Below, in pieces: positions 9,415 to 14,530 of a DNA stretch of 14,530 nt. The DNA is from Patescibacteria group bacterium UBA7396 (lineage in GTDB: Bacteria > Patescibacteriota > Gracilibacteria > BD1-5 > UBA6164), in assembly GCA_002470645.1 (NCBI GenBank), contig DKNE01000026.1, forward strand, positions 1 to 14,530. The letters run 5' to 3'. Each line of letters starts with the position of its first letter. Position 1 is the first letter of the stretch. A program made the position numbers and the translations under genes. The notes under the pieces are model-generated. The model ran no database searches. It had not been told where the DNA came from and saw only the letters and a list, made by a program, of their open reading frames with translations.

Positions 9415-9438
9415 ACTCACTTGTGAGTTTATTTTTTT
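9405..9438. terminator. Shared bidirectional terminator containing both stop codons
   Basis: A 16-bp stem with core AAACTCAC / GTGAGTTT (9413-9420, 9423-9430), a 2-base loop and A/T tracts on both sides. The TAA of the rightward gene (9412-9414) lies in the left arm. The TAA of the leftward prepilin gene (9429-9431) lies in the right arm. Confidence 0.85.
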
Positions 9439-9857
9439 AATAGAAATAATTTATCTTTTTCTTGAAATAATTTTCCTACTTCTGGAGAGAAAATATTATA
9501 GTTTATTTGTCAGAGATTATCTTGTTTTCCATAAAGAAAAAAAGTTTGATTGTTAACAACTACACCAGTAAAATTATAATTTTCTTCAAAAGTTCATTTT
9601 TCACATCAGAGTAAATCATCTCAAAAGTAAATACTAAAACCACTTCCAGTAAAATTATTCCCATTTTCAGAGAGATATAAAATACATTGTTGAAGATTTT
9701 TTTCTAAGGTTTTCATAGTTAATATTGTTTCATTTTTTCATAACAAAGCCATATTATTTCCTATTAATTTATACACTCAAAAAACTCCTATAGTAAGTAT
9801 AATAGTAGAAACAATAATTTCTACTAAACTAAAACCTTTTATGGAACTATTTTTCAT
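9429..9857 (-). CDS. Type IV prepilin-like protein
   Basis: A 142-residue protein with a short basic leader ending KG before FSLVEIIVSTIILTIGVFGV. This is the class III prepilin signal: cleavage by prepilin peptidase between G8 and F9 would leave mature Phe1 and Glu5, with a hydrophobic helix that packs in the filament or stays in the membrane. The rest (about 100 residues) is a polar head with two cysteines (Q-Q-C and G-C-E, possible disulfide). Size fits a minor pilin or pseudopilin rather than a clearly identified major pilin. It starts 11 bases after the gene at 9869-10633 and must be co-transcribed with it. No other pilus gene is in the window. Confidence 0.85.
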
Positions 9858-9868
9858 AATGATAATAA

Positions 9869-10633
9869 CTAAGAGCTAAATTTGTCAAAAATTCTTTGTA
9901 CGTCTTTATGGCTTATTTCAAGGGGAATATTGTATATTTTAAATTGTTCATTCCATCTATCAGCAAAAGACTGATTTCACATATTTAAATTTTGTAAAGT
10001 TAGAAAATTTTCTTTTGAGATTTGGAAAAAATTTTCAATTACATATATGTATTGTTCATATTTAAAGCGAAAACTTATAAAAATACTATGGTTAAACTTA
10101 TCTGGGGATACTTGAGTATTTTTGATAAACCAAGAGAGAAACTCAGCTTTTCTTTCATTTTTTCTTTGGAGAGTTTTTTCTATAGTTTTTTCTCCTGTTC
10201 TTGCAGAGTATAGTTTTGAGGTCTTATTTTCAGAAGCATCTTTTAAGTGCCATCAAAAAGTGAGTGTAAGTAGTTTTGAAAGTCCACTTGCATTTTTATA
10301 GTTAATTCATTTCCCATTTATACGTTCAAAAATTTGTGAAATAGAGAGATTATCTTTGAAATAAAGTTGAATAATATACTCAATAGGATCAATAAATCAT
10401 CATCAAATATCTTTTCCGAGATATGTTCCTAATATTTCAAGATGAGATATGATTTTACCTAATCTGTGTGATTGAGAGGTTTCTTTTTTTCTCTTGAGCA
10501 TCTGAAGATTTACAATAGCATTTTTTCATAAATGTACAGTAGAAATAAGATTTGCATCAAATTGAAAGCAACGAGAAATTTTATCTCAATATCCTTGGGT
10601 TTGAGTAAAAGTATTTTGTAAAATTACATGCAT
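9869..10633 (-). CDS. Unrecognised protein with possible helix-turn-helix
   Basis: A 254-residue protein, stop TAG, beginning MHVILQNTFTQTQGYGDKIS; an in-frame TAA just upstream fixes the start. I do not recognise the family. Residues about 86-128 (YIIQLYFKDNLSISQIFER, then INGKGINYKNASGLSKLL) have the spacing of a helix-turn-helix of the 'LSIxQI' type. Residues about 143-166 are strongly basic (KTIEKTLQRKNERKAEF), and there is no signal peptide or membrane segment. A cytoplasmic DNA-binding protein is possible. A GGG run at 77-79 is three consecutive TGA codons. It leads a two-gene unit with the prepilin, from a promoter inside a perfect inverted repeat, so it could regulate that promoter and the matching one at 7953. 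That is a hypothesis. Confidence 0.6.
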
Positions 10634-10640
10634 GAGAATT

Positions 10641-10683
10641 TTTTAAAAGTATTTTTTTTATTATAAAAAAAATACTTTTAAAA
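10641..10683. promoter_or_regulatory. Perfect 19-bp inverted repeat around a -10 box, probable operator
   Basis: Arms TTTTAAAAGTATTTTTTTT (10641-10659) and its exact reverse complement (10665-10683) flank a 5-base loop. Read on the minus strand the centre is TATAAT. It lies between the start of the gene at 10633 and the separate terminator of groEL, so no gene needs it as a terminator. It shares the half-site AAAAGTATT with the dyad at 7953-7996. Confidence 0.6.
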
Positions 10684-10687
10684 TCAA
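10660..10687 (-). promoter_or_regulatory. Probable promoter of the HTH-like / prepilin unit
   Basis: On the minus strand TTGATT (10687-10682), a 16-base spacer and a consensus TATAAT (10665-10660). Transcription would start near 10653, about 20 bases before the ATG at 10633. The -10 box is at the centre of the inverted repeat. Confidence 0.55.
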
Positions 10688-10692
10688 ATACA

Positions 10693-10728
10693 TTAAAAAA
10701 GGAGAGGAAAAACCTCTCTTTTTTTAAT
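10693..10728 (-). terminator. Intrinsic terminator of groES-groEL
   Basis: GAGAGG (10702-10707) and CCTCTC (10713-10718) around a 5-base loop, extended by A/T pairs to about 16 bp with one wobble or mismatch. On the minus strand it is followed by a T-run. The groEL TAA (10724-10726) lies in the near arm. The core is the same hexamer pair as in the terminator at 6699-6726. Confidence 0.85.
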
Positions 10729-12361
10729 ACATTCATGGCATTCCTCACATTCACATACCAGGATGAGAGTGTTCTTCCTCTTTTTTTGGTATTTCTACAA
10801 CACCACTTTCTGTGGTAAGAAACATTCCAGCAAGTGAAATTGCTTCTTCTAAAGCAACTCTTTCTACTTTTTTAGGGTCAATAATCCCTGAAGTTATCAT
10901 ATTTACATATTCATCTTTTGAAGCATCATATCAATAGTTACTATCAGGATTTTTAAGTACTTCATTTACAATAACTGAAGATTCTTTTCAAGCATTTTCA
11001 CTGATTTGCTTGAGAGGATAACAAAGAGCATTTCTTACTATTCTCACTCATATGTTTTGATCGATATTTCCAGTATCAAAACTTTCAAGTATTTTTGATG
11101 CTTTCAGTAACGCAACTCAACCTCAAGCTACTACTCATTCTTCAACTGCTGCGCGAGTAGCATTGAGTGCATCTTCAATTCTTAATTTTTTTTCTTTCAT
11201 TTCTACTTCTGAAGCAGCTCCAACTTTTATAACAGCAACTCACCCATCAAGTTTTGCTAATCTTTCTTGAAGTTTTTCTTTATCATAACTTGATTGAGTA
11301 TGTTCAATTTGGTTTTTTATTTCAGTAATTCTATTTTTGATGTCATTTTCTTTTCAGCCACCACCGATAATAGTTGTTTTTCATTTTTGTGATACTACTG
11401 TTTTTGCAGTTCCTAAATCATTAACAGTAGCATTTTCAAGCTTCATACCGAGTTCTGAAGTAATAATATTTGCTCCAGTAAGTATAGCGATATCTTTTAA
11501 TATTTCTTTTTTTCTATCACCAAATCAAGGAGATTTGATTCCAAGTATATTTAACACTCATTTTAGTTTGTTTAAAATGATGGTTGTAAGAGCTTCAGCT
11601 TCAATATCATCAGCAATAATAACAAGATCTTTTTTTCCTTCTCCAAGGATTTGCTCTAAGAGTGGTACGATATCTTTCATAGAAGAAATTTTACCATCGG
11701 TAATAAGAATTCTTGCATCACGAAATTCACTCACCATTTTTTCTCCATTAGTTACCATATATGGAGAAATATATCATTGTTCGAATTCCATTCATTCAGT
11801 CACTTCTAATTCCAATCAAAAAGTTTGTCATTCTTCTACAGAAATAACACCATTATTTCCTACTTTTTCCATTGCTTTTGCTATGATATTTCCTACTTCA
11901 CTATCTTGAGCTGATAAACTAGCAACTTGAGCTATTTCTTCAGGAGTAGTTATCTTTTTGGAAATCTTATCGAGTTCTTTTATAACTTCACTTCCTGCTT
12001 TTCTCATACCATTTTTGAGTTCAATAGCATTAATTCAAGTTCTTATTTCTCTCAATCACTCTTTTGCAAGAGCATAAGTCAGAAGTGTTGCAGTAGTAGT
12101 TCCATCTCATGCAAGTTCATTGGTTTTAGAAGCAGCTTCTTTTACGAGTTCAGCTCAAAGAGACTCAAATTTATCTTCAAGTTCAATTTCACGTGCAATA
12201 GTAACTCAATCATTGGTAACTTGTGGAATACCATATCATTTATCTAAAATAACATTTCTTCATTTTGGTCACATAGTTAAAGTTACTGTTTTAGCAACAG
12301 TTTCTATTCAAGCAAACATTTTTGCTCTCAGTTCATCTCAATATTTTATTTGTTTTGCCAT
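10724..12361 (-). CDS. groEL: Chaperonin GroEL (60 kDa subunit)
   Basis: A 545-residue group I chaperonin of normal length that forms the double-ring ATP-driven folding chamber with GroES. Visible hallmarks: MGPKGRNVIL (about 30-39, phosphate loop), GDGTTTATLL (D86 is the ATP/Mg aspartate), SPGFGDRKKEIL in the apical domain, DGGVAVIKVGAASEVEMKEKK, and NATRAAVEEGVVAGGGVALL. It ends with a short Gly/Met tail (GMGMGGMPGMY). About 28 glycines are TGA, including both in GPKGR and three in EEGVVAGGG. This is the best evidence in the window that UGA is glycine. It is 30 bases after groES with no Shine-Dalgarno. Confidence 0.98.
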
Positions 12362-12391
12362 AATACAAATTGTTTAAGAAATAAAAATTTA

Positions 12392-12667
12392 TTATTCAAT
12401 AATAGCTAATATATAATCAATTCCAACTATTTTGTATTCTTGTCCACTCACTTTTACATCATCTCAAGAGTATTGTCAGCTTAACACTTTATCTCCAATT
12501 TTTACTGGCATTTCTTTTCAGTCTTTTCCAGGTCATACAGCTATTACTTCATATATATAAGGTCTTTCTTTATTTGATCAATCTGGGATATAAATTCCAG
12601 AAGTGGTAATATTTTCTTTTTCTACAGCGCGTAGTAGAACTCTATCAGCTAATGGCTTTATATTCAT
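12392..12667 (-). CDS. groES: Co-chaperonin GroES (10 kDa subunit)
   Basis: A 91-residue co-chaperonin that caps the GroEL ring. It begins MNIKPLADRVLLR, the family signature, followed by the mobile loop (about 17-35, ENITTSGIYIPDG) that contacts GroEL. It continues with EVIAVGPGK, the roof region KIGDKVLSGQYSGDDVKV, and ends DYILAIIE. Length is slightly under the usual 95-100. Five glycines are TGA (PDG, VG, DG, SG and SG). It is the first gene of the groES-groEL pair, behind a strong promoter overlapped by an inverted repeat. Confidence 0.97.
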
Positions 12668-12687
12668 AAAAGTAAAAATTAATAAAT

Positions 12688-12720
12688 AATACAAGTGCTA
12701 TATGAATTAGCACTTGTATT
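12688..12720. promoter_or_regulatory. 13-bp inverted repeat at the groES transcription start, probable operator
   Basis: AATACAAGTGCTA (12688-12700) and its exact reverse complement (12708-12720) with a 7-base loop. It overlaps the -10 box and the expected start of transcription near 12711. The half-sites AGTGCTA and TAGCACT match those of CIRCE, the HrcA operator (TTAGCACTC-N9-GAGTGCTAA), but are arranged everted, with the order of the halves swapped. It might also act as an RNA hairpin in the leader or stop transcripts from marR; no clean T-run follows it. Confidence 0.6.
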
Positions 12721-12745
12721 ATATAGGTGATAATATAAAAGTCAA
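12718..12745 (-). promoter_or_regulatory. Strong groES-groEL promoter
   Basis: On the minus strand TTGACT (12745-12740, five of six consensus bases), a 16-base spacer and TATAAT (12723-12718, consensus). It begins just inside the gap after the marR stop. The leader to the groES ATG is about 45 bases and contains most of the inverted repeat. Confidence 0.75.
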
Positions 12746-12749
12746 ATTT

Positions 12750-13172
12750 TTATATTTGATTTTCAATATAATCTAAAAATTTTATCATAATTTCTTTATC
12801 TTTTTGCTTAATACTTTGGAGTTTTTCTCCAGCAATAGCTATATATTTTTCATTAATAGTATTATATATTTCTATAGCTTTTTTTGTTGGAATAATACGT
12901 ATTTCTCTCTTATCATTTTTACTGAGTTTTCTTTCAATAAATCAGGATTTTTCCATTCTATTTAAAAGTTGACTGAGTGCTGGTGCTGAAATAATAAGGG
13001 TATCTTTTAATACATTAACGAGCATTCCATCATGTAAAATAATTTCTCATAAAATATTAAATTGTGTTGGAGTTAATTGTGTTTCATGAAAAATATGACT
13101 TTGTGCGAATTTCAGAAATAGATCGTTTACTTTTAAAATTTTTTCAATTAAATCAGTATCAATAGTTCTCAT
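12750..13172 (-). CDS. MarR-family transcriptional regulator
   Basis: A 140-residue protein of normal length for MarR winged-helix dimers. Seen: an N-terminal helix (LIEKILKVNDLFLKFAQ), TPTQFNILGEIILHDG (about 39-54), then the recognition region SAPALSQLLNRMEKSGFIERK (split as SAPALSQLLNR and MEKSGFIERK, about 66-86). The wing LSKNDKREIRIIPT (about 87-100) and a C-terminal dimer helix follow. The order and the 'D-K-R' wing are diagnostic. It follows the zinc-ribbon membrane protein by 10 bases and precedes the groES promoter, so it is a candidate regulator of groES-groEL or of its own unit. No ligand can be inferred. Confidence 0.88.
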
Positions 13173-13182
13173 AGTATATTAG

Positions 13183-14433
13183 TTATTTTTTTTCTCAACA
13201 TTTGTTACAATATCCAAAAACTTTTGGAATGAGATGATGACAATGAATACATTCATCATATTGATGAGCTCAACATTCTTGACAGTAAATACTATCTGGG
13301 AGAAGTTTTACTCAGCATTCGCCGCAGAGTTTTTTTTCAAATCTATCTTTTTGTACTTTCGCTTTATTTTGTTTCATTTGAAGTGCAAGTTGCTCTTTTT
13401 TAATAAGTTCGTATTTTTCAATACTTTTCTGAGATAAATAAATGATAAATCAAAAAATGAATACTCAAATAACTACTAAGATATAATTCCATAAAAATCA
13501 TAAAGAAAGTTGTTTTAATAAAGCTATAAAACTTGCGAATAATTTTTTTGGTATAATAAAGTAAATTACTTTTAAAAATAATATAAATACAAATATTCCA
13601 GTGATAAAGGTGAGGTTTGAAAATAATATAGTAAATATTTTATTATGTCTTTTTAAGAAAAAACTATAGAAAAATAGGGAAATAAGGAAAAGAGGTAAGA
13701 GAAGTATAGCTTGAAAAAAAGCTATTTTAACGGGATACCAAAAAATTTCTTTGTCATAATTTTTTAGAAAATTTTCTTTGTTATCAGTTATAAAGTTGTG
13801 TATATCTCATAAAAGAGGATTTGATTGTAAAAAAGTATTTTCCAAATCCTTTTTTTCTTGACTAAGATTTAGGATATTATTTTTTATATTATTATAATTG
13901 AGACGAGCATTTTCTTTATCTATATCTGAAAGTCTTGAATTATCGTCATATATTCCTGCTTTTGATTCCTCTAAGAAATCTCTATATTGACTTTCATAAT
14001 CATATTTTTTGCTTTCTAAAACCGAAATTTCACTTTGATATTTGTCAGATGTATTTTTGAAATCTATATATTCTTGAGATGTTTGAATATCAGATATTTT
14101 ACCATATAATGTGTTACAAATATCTCCATTATAATTTACTGTTTTTGTATTTCCATCACTATCTACTTTGAGAAATGTATCATTTGGGTAATAATAATAT
14201 ATACTATTAAGAAGATCATTTTTTTGGTCATAAAAATAATTGATACAACTATATTTTTCATAAGGAGAAACAACAAAATCTTTTTGGTAATTATATCCAG
14301 ATAAAATATTATAAAATAAAAAAATATCAAAAGCTATTACAAAAATGACTGATAATGTATTGAGAGGTTTTTGATAAATCTCTGTATTTTTCCCAAACAT
14401 ATTAGAAAAAAAGTGTTTTACTCATTTTAACAT
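13183..14433 (-). CDS. Membrane protein with coiled-coil loop and C-terminal double zinc ribbon
   Basis: Taking the ATG at 14433 gives 416 residues (start MLKGVKHFFSNMFGK, with TGA as the glycine). The ATG at 14400 gives 405 and would be the only choice under the standard code. Order: a membrane segment (about 24-45), a polar region with a long coiled coil (about 119-205, including SEISVLESKKYDYESQYRDF), three membrane segments (about 236-260, 266-294, 309-332), then a basic helix. The C-terminal cysteines are arranged as two zinc ribbons (C370/373/384/387 and C395/398/409/412, all C-x2-C pairs). The fold class is double zinc ribbon; the function is unknown. It is probably co-transcribed with marR. 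Confidence 0.7.
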
Positions 14434-14463
14434 ATAAATATAGTTAATAATTAATGTAGTTAA

Positions 14464-14491
14464 ATATTAATGTTATTTAATATAAAGTCAA
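14464..14491 (-). promoter_or_regulatory. Probable promoter of the zinc-ribbon protein / marR unit
   Basis: On the minus strand TTGACT (14491-14486), a 16-base spacer and TAATAT (14469-14464). The start near 14457 would give a 24-base leader to the ATG at 14433. The -35 box is identical to that of groES. Nothing else is recognised from 14492 to the window end. Confidence 0.5.
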
Positions 14492-14530
14492 ATCTATTTT
14501 AAAGGATAGAGATAATCTATTTTTTCTATT

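Noticed and set aside
11337..11909. A 190-codon open frame on the plus strand
   Set aside because: It is the antisense shadow of groEL, which is certain on the other strand; the translation has no recognisable feature.
10724..12361. UGA as tryptophan (Mycoplasma code) or selenocysteine
   Set aside because: The positions align with glycine in GroEL motifs, and there are far too many for selenocysteine.
12688..12720. A canonical CIRCE element
   Set aside because: The half-sites match but are in the opposite order and the spacing is different, so it cannot be called CIRCE; kept as a probable operator.
12742..12759. Small inverted repeat TCAAAT / ATTTGA at the end of marR
   Set aside because: Six A/T-rich base pairs without a good T-run; too weak for a terminator call and it overlaps the groES -35 box.
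502..14433. Many genes broken by TGA, looking like decayed pseudogenes
   Set aside because: The breaks are only at TGA, the frame is kept, and TGA falls on conserved glycines, so this is recoding and not decay.

Overview
This window reads as low-GC bacterial chromosome in which UGA codes for glycine. Every long gene runs through in-frame TGA codons and stops only at TAA or TAG. In GroEL, TGA sits at the family's invariant glycines (both glycines of GPKGRNV, the first glycine of AGDGTTT, and the EEGVVAGGG loop). This is NCBI code 25, known from the Candidate Phyla Radiation lineages Gracilibacteria and Absconditabacteria (SR1). The single-membrane, pilin-bearing, SLH-protein gene content fits such a host, but the sequence does not settle which lineage. 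With TGA as stop, most genes shatter into pieces.

Layout, left to right. 1-420 (-) is the start of an AbiEi-like antitoxin that leaves the window. 502-6611 (-) is a tight five-gene glycosyltransferase operon, transcribed from 6611 down: a GtrB/DPM1-like GT2, a GT4, two more GT2 enzymes and a large GT-C-like membrane protein. It ends at a hairpin terminator (491-516). 6740-7810 (-) is a secreted SLH-domain surface protein with Tyr-Gly repeats and a long Ser/Gly linker, with its own terminator.

7947-10687 looks like a self-contained module of two convergent transcription units. On the + strand is a polytopic membrane protein with a C-terminal peptidoglycan-binding-like domain. On the - strand are an unrecognised protein with a possible helix-turn-helix, followed by a prepilin-like protein. 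The two units converge on one shared terminator whose arms contain both stop codons. Each unit starts at a promoter whose -10 box lies at the centre of a perfect, related inverted repeat.

10724-14433 (-) holds groEL, groES, a MarR-type regulator and a membrane protein with a double zinc ribbon; transcription runs zinc-ribbon protein, marR, then groES-groEL from a strong promoter overlapped by a 13-bp dyad. No tRNA, rRNA, CRISPR array or insertion sequence was seen. The only stretches between genes (each under 200 bases) carry promoters, dyads or terminators.

Taken together, the genes point to building and decorating a cell surface (glycans, surface layer, pilus, peptidoglycan contact) beside a chaperonin stress operon. 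Promoters found here mostly have TTGA-type -35 boxes and 16-bp spacers, and I saw no convincing Shine-Dalgarno sequences.
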